Made by a program: the position numbers and the translations under genes. Positions 1 through 11,980 of a stretch of DNA of 64,000 nucleotides are shown piece by piece. Below the pieces are notes generated by a model that worked only from the letters and a program-made list of their open reading frames with translations, did not search any database and was not told where the DNA came from. Source of the DNA: Atherinomorus stipes (Eukaryota; Chordata; Actinopteri; Atheriniformes; Atherinidae); assembly GCA_023101725.1 (NCBI GenBank), contig JALJCO010007127.1, positions 186,001 through 250,000 of the forward strand. The letters run 5' to 3'. Within the stretch, counting starts at the first letter, position 1. Every line of letters begins with the position of its first letter.

Positions 1-2844
1 ACACAACTCATTGGCTTAGAGCCTGCTTGTAAAAAACATCTCTTCTTTTCAAATGCCTTCAGTAATGACCCAAGCCGAAGCAATGATATGCTTTCAGATG
101 TTAAGCTGTGTTTGCTGTAAATCCAGATTTCTGGCCGAAGCTCCAGGCTTTAGGGTTCATAGCTGGCTTGCATACATGAGCTGAGCAAGAGATGTGATCC
201 CATGTGTGATTACATGTTATCCACTCAATGATCATACACAGCTTCTTCTCTAATGTAACAACAGCTGCTAAAATATTATCAACTCAGAGAATGGAAGTAT
301 TCAGGGGGAAAAACAACTTTTCTCTTCACTCTTTCTGAAGCATGTTGATGTAGACTTTCATTTTTTTCTTGTCAAACAGCAAATTCTGATCAGCAATCAC
401 TTATTTAATTTAGTAGAGTTTTGAAACACTACTGATATAATCTTTTTAATGCTCTTTATTTATTCACTTAAATGTGCTCTTCAACTTAGATGTTTTGGGC
501 ATTTTTGTTTGCATGGTAATTTTGCTGTACATTAAGTTTTTGTTTATGTATTTCTGAATGAAAAAGTGAAAACTTATGGCTTAATAAAATTAATTGTCTG
601 AATATCTTTAATAGTCAAGAAATGCCATATACAATAGGTCACATTTCTTGTGTCTCAAAAGGATAACAGGTTCATCATTTATTTAGGACATAGTCAATCA
701 CAAAGAAAGCGCTCTGCTGATCAATCTCAATATTATTTTCTGTGCTTCAAATAAAATGAAAGATTTTTCCTCAAGGCTATACAGTAGCTTTTGCCACTTT
801 GCTGGGTTGGCAGTTTTGGAGTAGAAGATGCTTAGTGTTGTAACTTGGATTTAATGTTATTACACGACATAGAAACCAGGGCACGGTCAGCCCTTTGGCT
901 ATTTTTGCCATAGTTTCAGACATGTAACTTTCACATGTTTCACATGTGTTTAGGAAAAAATGTATCATCACTGAACTGGGTGCATTATCACGGTGTGTAA
1001 TATTTTCAACAATGAAACAGTAATTATGTTACTTTAATGTTTTTTTTTTGTGTGTGTCCTCTAAAACCCACAGCCCTTCCTTCTGTTTTGTCTGCATAAC
1101 ATTGCAAAAGTGGTAAAGCTTATGCCTGGCAGAGAAAACATGTTTAGCACTTTTACTTGCCATTAAGCATTTCACGCACTTTTTAACAGTTAATCTCACC
1201 ACCACCATCTGCTCTGTCACCAGTTATCTTTACGCAACATGAAAAACATCTTTACTCCGGAAGCCTCTGAGAACCTTTCTTCTTTTGTCTCTTCATCTAA
1301 TTTCTGCATCACTCCCACATCCACCCTTTCAACTTGCCCCTGCTGTCATTCTCTGTTGCCTTTGTCTCTCTGTGTCTCATTTCTGCTGCTACTGATGGTA
1401 GCCTGTCAACCTTGACAGATGTGTTTTCACTAAGCGTGCACTATAAGGTAGTTGTTGCACACAAAGCTGCACTCAAAAGGTCAGAGGTGCATTATGAGCC
1501 TGACGACTTCACAAAGTTGATGTTATGTCAAAGTGTTTCTTTACACTGCTGTATCCTTGCACAGCCTATGCTGAAAATAAACCCTGACAGAGTGCAACTT
1601 ACCTACTTTATTGTTTCATCTTAGGCATCTTCTCTCTCCTGTGCTCAATTCCAATCTCCTTGTCTTCTGTGTGTGCACATTTCTCCACCTTGAATTGAAT
1701 AGAGAAGGAGTCAGTGGTTAAGAATTCATCAAAACACATCAAAACACTCCTATGGTGCCCTCGTGGCTGATATGCTGGTCCATGTGCCATCATGCTGTGC
1801 TGTTGCTCCCTGTTCTTTTTGTACACTCACTTCAGACTGCACTGTGTTTCATTACTGGTTTAGTGCTGGTGGATGGTGAATACTGTAGTTCAATTAACTA
1901 AAAGACAAATATATTAAAACAATTTCTGATTAAATTGACCCATGAAGAAAACTTCATTTTGTCAATGATCGGACCAGCTGGTCTGACAACAAACATTTAA
2001 AATATGTGTACATAATCAGCTAAGCTCCATCTTGTTTGGCTGTGAAATCACAGCAGCAACTTGTTCGTTTTGATCCTAAACCCTGTCTTCTCCGAGGCTC
2101 TAAACAGAACGAAAGGAGGGAGGAGATGTGCAGAATTCATTTTAAGCCTATTTGTGCTCAGTAAAATGCAGCATGTCAAGTCCTCGAGGTGTTTTGAGAG
2201 AGTGAGAGAGAGAGAAAAACCAGCCTTTGTCTCCGTGCACTTTTTTTTTACTGATGAAAATCAGTCAGAAGATCACTTTCACCCTTCTCTGTCTCCAAAG
2301 CTCATATCAGTGGCCTGTCACCTTGATTTTTCCTCATATGAATACAACTTATGTAAGACACAACGAGCTCTGAGGTACATCCTAAACAAGCCAAATTCAT
2401 TATTATGCTCTTTGCAAATTAGGCTGTTCAAAAAGCATCCATTTCCTCATATTCCTTGAAGGTGACAAGGAGAAGGTGGCAGGTAGTTCAACATGGGGGC
2501 ACAGAACAGATGGTGGTCTGTCAGACTCCCGCCAGGTGGACCTAAGTTGGAACAGGTTGCATACACACTCGCACTCTCACACAGGTCAGAGAGAGGGCAG
2601 TAATGATCCAGAGGGGGACTTCAAGTCTTTTTTTATTGGACAAGGATATAAGGAGACAAAAACTGAAATAAGAAGGTACAGCAATGTAAAATAAAAAAGA
2701 GTTAGGACAGATTCCGAATATATGACCAAACAAACCAACTTGCAGATACAAACTTTACCTCTTGTAAGGCTCTTTTCTACAACAGGACTTTATGCATTTA
2801 ATATTAAATTATTTAAGGCAACAAGCTTTTTAGGTTACATTGTG
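1..2844. other. Non-coding sequence, no gene seen
   Basis: I see no exon, RNA gene or recognisable transposon here. The open frames (for example 2061-2459 on the plus strand) have low-complexity or arbitrary composition and match no family I know. Base composition is AT-rich with short T runs, as expected for fish intergenic or intronic DNA. Confidence 0.6.
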
Positions 2845-2894
2845 GAAATATATATATGTGTATATATACATTTATATATGTATGTATATATATA
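2845..2894. repeat. TA/TATG-rich simple sequence
   Basis: About 50 bp of imperfect (TA)n with TG and CA interruptions. It ends in the TA dinucleotide (2893-2894) that forms the left target duplication of the adjacent Tc1/mariner element. Similar TA-rich sequence continues beyond the right end (4467-4488), so the transposon appears to have landed inside a TA microsatellite, a natural target for an element that duplicates TA. Confidence 0.8.
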
Positions 2895-3104
2895 CAGGGA
2901 GTGCAGAATTATTAGGCAAATGAGTATTTTGACCACATCATCCTCTTTATGCATGTTGTCTTACTCCAAGCTGTACAGGCCGAAAGCCTACTACCAATTA
3001 AGCATATCAGGTGATGTGCATCTCTGTAATGAGAAGGGCTGTGGTCTAATGACATCAACACCCTATATCAGGTGTATTAGGCAAACAGAATTATTAGGCA
3101 ACTT
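2895..3104 (+). repeat. Left 210-bp inverted terminal repeat of the DD37E element
   Basis: Matches the reverse complement of 4257-4466 over its whole length with scattered mismatches. The motif gaattattaggcaa occurs at the outer edge (about 2905-2918) and again at the inner edge (about 3088-3101), with a partial attaggcaaa copy at 3076-3085. Outer and inner copies in direct orientation within each repeat resemble the IR/DR arrangement of Sleeping Beauty-like elements, where such copies are transposase binding sites. Confidence 0.9.
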
Positions 3105-3120
3105 CCTTTCCTTTGACAAA

Positions 3121-4165
3121 ATGGGTCAGAAGAGGGACTTGACAGGCTCGGAAAAGTCAAAAATAGTGAGATATCTTGCAGAGGGATGCAGAAATCTTAA
3201 AATTGCCAAGCTTCTGAAGCGTGATCATCAAACAATCAAGGCGTTTCATTCAAAATAGTCAACAGGGTCGCAAGAAACATCTGGAAAAACCAATGGCCAA
3301 AAAAACTGCCCATGAACTGAGAAAAGTCAAGCGTGCAGCTGCCAAGATGCCACTTGCCAGCAGTTTTGCCATATTTCAGAGCTGCAACATCACTAGAGTG
3401 CCCAAAAGCACAAGGTGTGTAATACTCAGAGACATGGCCAAGATAAGAAAGGCTAAAAAACGGCCACCACTGAAGAAGACACACAAGCTGAAACGTCAAG
3501 ACTGGGCCAAGAAATATCTCAAGACTGATTTTTCTAAGGTTTTATGGACTGATGAAATGAGAGTGAGTCTGGATGGGCCAGAAGGATGGGCCCATGGCTG
3601 GATCGGTAAAGGGCAGAGAGCTCCAGTCTGACTCAGACGCCAGCAAGGTGGATGTGGGGTACTGGTATGGGCTGGTATCATCAAAGATGAGCTTGTGGGG
3701 CCTTTTCGGGTTGAGGATGGAGTCAAGCTCAACTCCCAGTCCTACTGCCAGTTTCTGGAGGACACCTTCTTCAAGCAGTGGTACAGGAAGAAGTCTGCAT
3801 CCTTCAAGAAAAACATGATTTTTTTGCAGGACAATGCTCCATCACACACATCCAAGTACTCCACAGCGTGGCTGGCAAGAAAGGGTCTAAAAGAAGAAAA
3901 ACTAATGACATGGCCTCCTTGTTCACCTGATCTGAACCCCATAGAGAACCTGTGGTCCATCCTCAAATTTGAGATTTACAAGGAGGGAAATCAGTACACC
4001 GCTCTGAACAGTGTCTGGGAGGCTGTGGTTGCTGCTGCACGCAATGTTGATAGTGAACAGATCAAAACACTGACAGGATCCATGGATGGCAGGCTTTTGA
4101 GTGTCCTTGCAAAGAAAGGTGGCTATATTGGTCGCAGATTTATTTTTTTTTGTTTTGTTTTTTAA
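3121..4165 (+). pseudogene. Tc1/mariner transposase (DD37E), broken by a frameshift and a stop
   Basis: The frame starts at ATG 3121 (MGQKRDLTGSEKSK), 17 bp inside the left repeat, as is usual for the family. The N-terminal helix-turn-helix region (MGQKR to about RDHQTIK) is in frame 1. An apparent one-base G insertion near 3239-3241 shifts the rest into frame 2, where HELRKVKRAAAKMP and the linker continue. The DDE core holds WTDEM (about 3547), FLQDNAPSHTS (about 3823) and SPDLNPIENLW (about 3926). A TGA at 3629-3631 interrupts frame 2 after GKGQRAPV; it looks like a CGA arginine codon lost by CpG decay. At the C terminus the normal stop after GGYIG has been lost and the frame runs through a T-rich stretch to TAA 4163-4165. 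All three catalytic acids survive. About 330-340 residues were encoded originally, the normal Tc1-like length. No intron is needed. Confidence 0.93.
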
Positions 4166-4256
4166 TGTCAGAAATGCATATTTGTGATGGTTGAGCTGTT
4201 ATATTGGTTTCCCTGGTGAAAATAAATAGTTGAAATAGGTATATATAGTTTTTGTT

Positions 4257-4466
4257 AAGTTGCCTAATAATTCTGTTTGCCTAATAAACCTGATATAGGG
4301 TGTTGATGTCATTAGACCACAGCCCTTCTCATTACAGAGATGCACATCACCTGATATGCTTAATTGGTAGCAGGCTTTCGGCCTGTACAGCTTGGAGTAA
4401 GACAACATGCATAAATAGGATGATGTGGTCAAAATACTAATTTGCCTAATAATTTTGCACTCGCTG
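4257..4466 (-). repeat. Right 210-bp inverted terminal repeat of the DD37E element
   Basis: Inverted partner of 2895-3104. It shares the extra attaggcaaacagaatt duplication at its inner edge, so that duplication predates this insertion and is a property of the source element. Open frames read through it (for example 4199-4477, minus) are shadows of the mirrored left repeat. Confidence 0.9.
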
Positions 4467-4488
4467 TATATATACATAATATATATAA

Positions 4489-5505
4489 AGGCCCTGTACC
4501 TGATTTTATTTTAATCTCTCTAAGAAAAATGCTTTTTACACAGTATATGTGGTAAGAGAGGTAATTTCATGAAAATAAATCACTCATTAATTGCATGTTT
4601 GCATGAATCCAGGCCTTTTTTGTTTAGGTTTCTAACGCTGTTGTGACGCTCTCCTCATGCCAATGCGGTCCGTTCTACAGAAGTTTCAGTTTCCAATCAG
4701 CCACTCACAGCGTTTCCTAACGAGGAGCGCCCTCCCCTCGCGCGTGCATGGCAGCACTTGTAAACAGAACCGCATGGTGTCTACCGAAGGGAAAGTCGCG
4801 ATACCTCAGCAAAACAGCCTGAAAGCATCAAAACTGAGGAGGAGAGAGACTTGAAACACAGGAGAGACCAAAGAAGGAATAAAGTTCATGTTTTCAGTGG
4901 ATTGTACTGAAGGTAGAGAGCAGCTGGACGGTCTCGGACTGAATGTGGACTGGAAACGTGCTGTAATCCGACTGGACAGGTATTTTTTTCAAAAACTTTC
5001 TTCTTAGTAACATGTTATATGTCCTCGGCTGCTGGCGCTGCCTCTGCTGGTCTACCGCGTATAATACATAGTGATATTTACACCGTAACGCCACAAAGCT
5101 TTACATCACTTCCACTCCCAGTGGCCAGTTAGATACTTTATCAGGCTCTCATGTTGTAATGTCGCCTATAAAATCATAACTCATCATAATTGTACATCTG
5201 TGTACATAACCGTATTTACGGTAAACTACTGGTTATGACAGAAAATGTCATTTAGCTGATCCGCAGCCATTTACTGCAACCAAAACAGGAAATTCACTGG
5301 AAGATGCAAGTTTTTTCTGGAGAGTTTCTTTGTGCACAAGTATGAAACGTGCATGTTATTTCGTGCATGTTGAGTGGGAGGAGAGAAAAACGAGAGTAGA
5401 AGCGCTTCTCACTGGAAGAAACAGTTAGTGGCGGGGCTTATAGTTCAAACTACACTGTTCACCTCGCTCATGGTTCTAAAATGTGCAAAATCAGGTAGAG
5501 CACCT
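4489..5505. mobile_element. TTAA-flanked non-autonomous DNA transposon
   Basis: Left end aggccctgtacctgatttt at 4489; right end, inverted, aggtgctctacctgatttt from 5505. The right flank is TTAA (5506-5509), the left is a decayed ATAA (4485-4488). Terminal repeats plus a TTAA duplication point to Kolobok- or piggyBac-type insertion; the AGG start argues for a Kolobok-like family. The 1017-bp interior is moderately CpG-rich and has short open frames only (for example 4657-4854), with no transposase. It starts about 20 bp after the DD37E element. Confidence 0.75.
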
Positions 5506-5509
5506 TTAA

Positions 5510-8500
5510 ATGAGCAGATGTGGTGATGTACAAACCAAAGAAAAGGGAACTGTGAACACGATCAATGCATAATCAAAGTTGAGGTGAACTGATTCTTATC
5601 TCGTTTTCCACAAAGTTTCCTGTTTCATAACCATTTCATATGTTGCAGTGAGACTGGGCTAAAAAAACAAAAAAACAAAACAAAGCAGCCTTTGAGGGAA
5701 TCTGTGCAATTTTAATCATTTGAGAAGGAGTTTTTAAAAAATAATTTTGAGATATCACCATGAACCTGGAAGAATGACTGTATGCAAAAGAAGAGGCTGA
5801 AACTCAGTTTGGGATGGCAGGGATTTCTGAACCCTGAAGCGGTACTGCGTTTAAAACACACATGATTTTGTTGTGGAAATCACGGCTTAATAGCACCTCT
5901 AAAAACTGCTGTCTGTAAAAACGGTACACCCAGAAGCACAAGTTTAAAAAATAAAAATAAAAGCAAAGTCTTGAACTGGTAACAGGGTGATGTTTAAATT
6001 GGGGTGATACAACATAATATTAAACGTGCATATCACAATGTTACTTAAATGGGTTGCTGCAAGTATTTAATAACAACAAAAACACTGACATGTAACATGT
6101 AAACATTTAATATGTTTTTTAAACTTGCTCTATAAAATATAGTGTAGCGATGAAAATGGTAATCTTGCATACTGTTGCTGTTTCATCGTGAAGCTATGCT
6201 GAGGGTTTTTTTTCCACTGGATGTTGAAATTCCCATTTTCCTTTAAAATTAACTTTAGTTTCAGTGTTTTTTATGCTTTATAATGAAAGGAATTTAGAGA
6301 TTAACTTTTTTTAAAAGCACTAGAATTGTAAACAGAAGGTCAGTCTCTTTCTGGGGAGAACACCCGAGAGGAACATGAACCTTTTGCATCATCACACAGT
6401 AATACTTGTCAGATTGATAAAGATGTATTACTGCATCAGTATTGCTATCATTGTCTTTCCAGAAAAAACTTTAGTTAGACATGAAAAACTACAGCGACTT
6501 CAGTAAAAGACTAGCTTTCCAATCTCCTGCCTCTTCTCTCCGTCAATCATATCACCTTTTCAGGGGAAGAATATCAATTTCATACTCTGCTGGAGTGCAT
6601 TATACAAACACACCACTTAAACACAGGTAGGGAAACAGAGAGATTAGAAGAAAGCTCAACATTTATGAATGAGCAAACAGCAAAGGATAAACATAAATTA
6701 ATATGTCACACCCATTGGCACACTACAATATCACAGCTCTGTGAAAGCAAGCTGTACAGGAAAACAAGCACCAAGTACTTCCATACAAAAAATATGAATG
6801 ACACATTTTTTTCTTGTATTCATTAACAAATGGACTTAGATATTTGAACTGGAAGTGCCCTGCCAACTTTATCTCTAGTGGATTCCACTTTGTGCACTGC
6901 CTACTATCTAAATAATCCATCTGCTTCCAACAGATTGTCAAAAAGTAGACCTATCTAAAACAAGTGGGAGTCAGAAATGCATATTGAGAGATAAGAGTGA
7001 GAAGGTAAAAAGAAATCACAAGGAAATTGAAACAGAACCACAGAAGAAAACACAGAGGAAATGAAATGGAAGCAAATGAGAGAAAAACTTCCTTTCACTT
7101 GGAAAAAAAAGTCCCTCATATATGCTGAAATGTGATTCAGAAATAGCCTGTCCGTATTCATGAATCTCTTAAAGCACAATCAATGAGGTAAGTGATACAT
7201 AAAAGATGAGGCTGAGGTTGACCTGAGAAATGAGGAGGAGGAAGAGGAGGAGGAAAGGAAGTGTTCTGCAAAGCCTGAAACGGAGGAGATGGCGATTTAG
7301 ACTCTACTGGGGGATCCTTTGAAGTTTTGGCAGATGAGGCTGGACTGTGGATCAGTCTGTGGCCCTGCTGCATTAACCCCCAAGCTCCAGCTATGCTTGC
7401 ACTGAGTCAGCAGCAGCACCAGCACCAGCTGGCTGCCTGCCTGGCCAGCATGATGCATAATCTCCACACTACTGTAGCACAGATCTATTATACAAAACTG
7501 TTATTCAAACTTCAGCAGTGATTATCTCCACACTTGATTATATTTTCAAAGCAGCACGACTTTACACCAGTCAGCAGCAGATTTGATGTTGACGCTTATT
7601 TTGGACAAAGATTGAATTTGTGGAGCAAGAGCTCATAGCGTCAACTCAAAAGTTATTGTGTGATCCCTTATCTGCTAGCAGACATCGCAGAGAGTCACAC
7701 AAAAGAGCTCAAGCGAGATCAGAAATGACTGAACATCACACTCGCATAGATGGACGTACACATAAAGAAACAGATTGTTTGTGCATTTTTGCCTGATTGT
7801 TTGAGGCGTGCAGACGTTCCAGTGATAAATAGAGGTGAATCACGTGAGAAAGAGGATTAAAAGGACTGCGAAAAGCTGAGAATTATTGACAGGAAAGACA
7901 GGGATTTAGATTTAGCTTAGCCATCCACCGAACGTCTAACCCCTCCCCTCTCCCTTCTATGTGCCCACACTTACATGCAAAAATTCATAATGACAGATAG
8001 ACCATCTAAAATCACTTTTAACTGATGCTGCTCAAGATAAAACTAGATAGAAGCAGTGGCTTGCTCTGACCCAATGTTTTATCTAATCAGTCCAAACCTT
8101 CTTCTGATGATAGATCTCCCAAAATCCTGAAGGCCACGTGGGTACAAGAATGCACGGATGCAGTGACATATGAGAACTTTTATAGGATCTCATCCATCTG
8201 CAGAAAAACACACTAATCCGATTCAAAACCCAACCAAATCTGTGTGTGATTAAAATAATTCCAGATTTTTTTTCTTTTTTTTAAAGGAAAAAATAAAATC
8301 GGTGGGTGATTAAATCAACATATTCATCTCCTGCTATAATTTCAGCCTTTTTTTCCCCCCTTTTCTCCTCAGACAACACTGAGATTTTAAAAAATGTCCA
8401 ACCAGGCTTCCAAAATCTATTGAAAGCATCTTCCCAGAGAGAACGACTTAGTCAGGACAAGTTCGTTACTGTAGGTTGTTTAATGTGCAAAGGTTTTTTT

Positions 8501-9984
8501 CTCTCTCTTTTTTTTTTTTTACAAGGGCACTGCGATAAGTACAGTATTTGCAATTGAAATATGGGGCATGAATCAGAGTCAAGGGAGAGGGGGGTTGGGG
8601 GTTGATGGCACCCCACCTGGCTGCTTAGACTTCCAAAGGGCACACTTAATGAATTCGCAGCGGTGCAACGAGAGAAGCACATGCTGATGACAAGTAATCA
8701 TTTATTAAAAAGCAGGTGTTTTGGGGTGTTTCTGTTTATCTGTCTGTCTGTGCAGTGGATGCGTGGATGACTGCAATGAATGCAGGCTTCATTATTTCTA
8801 GGAAAAAGCATCACATATACTTTCTAATATTTTTTTTCTTGATATATAAACTAAAAACTTTAGTTACTTGACCCTTCTGCAAACTACACAGGCTTTGTAC
8901 TGTAGTTTGAATACAGTATTATGTCTTTTAAATCTTGAGTCTGCCTTAAGTTGAGCTGTGCAAATGCTACACCATCTCTTGATTTTTTTTAAAAACGCTG
9001 TCAATCCATCAGCTAACCACACACAAAATCATACATACAACATTTAAAATGATGAAAACTAGCGTGTACCGCAGGGTTTTTCCTGATGGAACTAAGCATT
9101 ATAAACATCACCCTTCATTGATAGAATGACTGCTAAACTTTACAGGGAGCAGGTGAACACAATTGAGGGCACAAAATGAGATGTAATGTCTCTTGTCATA
9201 GTCCTTTCCAAATTTGCATTTTGTTTTTTACATCATTGTCAGTTTATTTTAGATCAGATTATGGGTTACATTATAAAATACTGAGAAAAAAATGTTCGCC
9301 AAAATAATCAAATGGAAACCTGGCAGCAAGGACGAAGGACTGAATGCTGAATGCAGTGGAGGAATAAAGGAGACATATGGCACATTATTCCTGACTGTGT
9401 GGCTGTTACTGTGCCTGCAAGTGAAATGAATACCAATGTGAAATCCTGGAACTATTTAAAAGAACCTAAGAATCATTCTACACAATTTTCCTCCCGACAG
9501 ACTGACTCATGGGATATTGATGGCCCTCTGTCTCCTTTAACTTGTCATTTTCCCTGTTAATGTTACCGTTAATGCAGCTCACAAGATCAGCCCAGTCGCC
9601 AGAGATAAATGTTGCCATTTAACAGTTCTTGAAACCATGGATACGTGTCAAATCGACATTTCTTAGTAATTGTCTGATGTTTCTCCCCCCCCCATCACAG
9701 TGTGCAAAGCATCCACTTTGTGAGGTGAATGCTGGGTTTGTAAAACCTGTTTTCTTTGCTGAATCATTTTCCAATTCTTAACAAAGCTTTGCTTGAACCA
9801 AACCAGTTGTGTTTCCTTTAACTAATCCGATAACAGTTGGAATCAAAAGTCATGAAATAAGTTAAAATTTGTAGAATTTCAAACTTGCATTTAAAGATTC
9901 TGATTTAATTAAGCATTCAGTTTTTCCTGTGTGAGACAAGTCTAGGAGGATGAGATTAATGTCCTAGAAATGCTCCCTTGCAGC
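5510..9984. other. Non-coding sequence, no gene seen
   Basis: No exon or transposon was recognised. Notable simple features are a GGA-rich purine tract at about 7230-7258, a short CAG-rich patch near 7410-7440, T runs at 8506-8520 and a C9 run near 9686. Open frames in this stretch are short and of biased composition. Confidence 0.55.
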
Positions 9985-10105
9985 AAGACCCTAGAAGTAA
10001 TAATTTTGTGCTTTTGAGCATTTGTGCACTTTTTATGGCTTCTTTGTAAACCATGTGCTTGTAAAGGGCTATAGAAATTAAATTTGATTTATTGATTAAT
10101 GATGT
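9985..10105 (+). repeat. Probable LINE/SINE 3' tail relic
   Basis: The stretch cttgtaaagggctatagaa, followed by an attgatt-rich end (10080-10100), resembles the 3' ends of L2-type LINEs and the SINEs that borrow them in fish (a gctataaa-like block followed by a short tandem repeat). There is no coding remnant upstream, so only the tail is called. Confidence 0.4.
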
Positions 10106-10339
10106 AGTGGTAAAAGTAAAATTAAAATTTTACTTTGTAATGAATAAGAAATTTTAATTGAGAAAAAAATGCATGTAACAAAATTACAGCGAATTCAGTA
10201 TACACTTTATTTCAAAATGAAAATTTAGGTTGTACAGTAACATAGAATAAAAAAATGCTTATGGTCTTACCTTTTACTTTGTATGAATGCAATTTCCTTT
10301 TTGTCTCAAGGTAATGCATGCATATATATTTATATATCG

Positions 10340-10343
<4 letters not shown>

Positions 10344-10423
<80 letters not shown>

Positions 10424-10439
10424 TATATGTATATATATT
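10344..10439. repeat. Compound (CT)22-(TA)n microsatellite
   Basis: About 44 bp of uninterrupted CT repeat pass directly into about 50 bp of TA repeat with one phase break and one TG interruption. Open frames on both strands here simply translate the repeat (SLSLSL and RERERE, then YIYI). The length suggests high polymorphism. Confidence 0.97.
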
Positions 10440-11206
10440 TCCAGTAAATCAAAATGTATAGTTTCACCCACATCATAAATTTAATTTGAGAAAAAAATTA
10501 TACATCTAGGTGTAATTACAGTTTTTTTTTTTAAGTTGATCCAAAGTATAATCTTTTTATCAGCGTTTATAGATGTTGCCATATTTAACATTCTAAACAG
10601 GTTCACATTTGACCTTTCATGCATGACTGCATGAAAATACATTTATTTACATCTTGATTTTTTTCTTTATCAGTTTTATTTTTTAGTGTTTCTAAATCAT
10701 CATTTTTCTTTGAAAATCACAGAAATTTCTAACAAACACAAAGCTGAATCACTTCACCTCCCTAGCTCTGAAAGGAACCAGTTGAAGTTCTTTCCAGTCA
10801 GACCTTTCAGATAGCTCCCACCAGGAAGTATATTTGGGCTGGCGAAACAATGCCTCCGTTTCCCCCGGAAGCGCTTAAGGAGGAGGCTCGGGACGGGAGG
10901 CATAGGGACCTTCTGTTTCTGGCTCCATAATTGAGGCAGTGATGTTATCTGCATTAACAGAGCTCTCAGGAAAGATTTCTGTTTCTTCAGAAACTCCCTG
11001 AATGTCTACTTGTCAGGATCTGGGCAGCGCTGTTCTGGATATTCTGGAGCCTCTGTAGGCTCTTGCCAGGGGACAAGGAGCGCATTACAGTAGTCCAGCA
11101 TGGAGGAGACAAAGGTGTGGAGCAGCTTGTCAGCATCAGCCAGAAAGGAAGTGGTGGAGTTTGGCAATATTCCTTAGATGAAAAAAGGCTAGAGTGTTGT
11201 TGCATG

Positions 11207-11980
11207 CAGGGGCAGAGCTATAGCACACTTTAACCGGGGAGCGCTCAAGCAGTTACACAGAGCCCAAGCTGCTAGCAACCAATTTCCCTTCTTATTTTAG
11301 ACACTACCCCAAACAGTTGGAATTTTTAAGATCGGAGATGCAGAAGTTGAAAATCCCGCTTTTAAGCTTTTCTCGCTGAGATATTGCGATTTGGGAAAGA
11401 AAGCTGCTGCTTCACAGGGGAGACCCCAAACTGCTTCCAAACCACCTTCCCTTCTTATTTTAGACACAAGCTACCCCATGCAGTTAGAATTTTTGATTCG
11501 GTATGATTATGTATGTGTGTTATTGGTATCGGCATATAAGAGCTGAAATTTAAATTCAGGTACGGCTGTGGCTCAGGTGGAAGCGCAGGTCAGCCAATGA
11601 TTGGCAAGACACTTAACCCTCCTTGCCTCCAGTGGGGGCACCACTGGTGTATGAATGTGTGTAAATGTTCCGGTGGCGGTCGGAGGGGCGCAAAATGGCT
11701 GCCACGCTTTCATCAGTCTGCCCCAGGGCAGCTGTGGCTACATACGTAGCTTACCGTCATCAAGTATGAATGAGGAGTGAAAGAATAATGGACCAAATGT
11801 GAGGAATGTGTGGACCTATCGCGCCTTTAAAAGCGCGATATAAATCTAATCCATAATAATTATTATATATAAAATATATATTGAAAAACATGCGCTCTGA
11901 GTTATCTACTTATGGCCACCCTTTTGTGAGTAATGGTCTCTCCTGGCCACCCCAATGAAAAATTTCTGGTTCCGGCACTG
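11207..11980. mobile_element. Non-autonomous hAT element with 8-bp target duplication
   Basis: The 774-bp insert is flanked by gttgcatg on both sides (11199-11206 and 11981-11988), the 8-bp duplication length expected for hAT. It begins CAGGGGCAGAGCT and ends, inverted, CAGTGCCGGAACC, which is a short imperfect hAT-type terminal repeat. It contains no transposase. Two related blocks, 11250-11337 and 11418-11503 (sharing cccttcttattttagacac), form an imperfect internal direct duplication. The SINE-like block 11559-11864 lies inside. Confidence 0.8.
11559..11864 (+). mobile_element. tRNA-derived SINE-like block inside the hAT element
   Basis: It begins with an A-box-like start (gtggctcaggtggaagcgca), continues with a body holding ggcaagacacttaaccc and ctgtggctacatacgtagc, and ends in aagcgcgatataaatctaat followed by an AT-rich tail. 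These blocks are familiar in fish SINEs. The B box appears to be missing, probably through an internal deletion between the A box and ggcaagac. Whether it transposed into the hAT element or was already carried in it cannot be decided, because I see no clear target duplication. Confidence 0.6.

Larger units (their letters stand above)
2895..4466 (+). mobile_element. Tc1/mariner DNA transposon, DD37E type, near full length
   Basis: A 1572-bp element bounded by TA on both sides (2893-2894 and 4467-4468). It has 210-bp inverted terminal repeats (2895-3104 and 4257-4466) and one transposase frame on the plus strand. The ends read cagggagtgcagaatt and, inverted, cagcgagtgcaaaatt. The encoded catalytic core has D in WTDEM, D in FLQDNAPSH and E in NPIENLW; 37 residues separate the second D from the E. 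That spacing is the DD37E class, described in fish as the TRT group and also known in mosquitoes. The closeness of the two repeats and the few coding lesions suggest a fairly young copy. It cannot move on its own because the transposase frame is broken, but its ends look intact enough to be recognised in trans (inference). Confidence 0.93.

Noticed and set aside
2061..2459. 132-codon plus-strand open frame
   Set aside because: No domain, no splice or promoter context, arbitrary composition.
4199..4477. 92-codon minus-strand frame similar to the N-terminal part of 2722-3258
   Set aside because: The similarity is only the mirrored terminal repeat of the DD37E element.
10274..10478. SLSLSL/RERERE and YIYIYI open frames on both strands
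   Set aside because: Pure translation of the (CT)n-(TA)n microsatellite.
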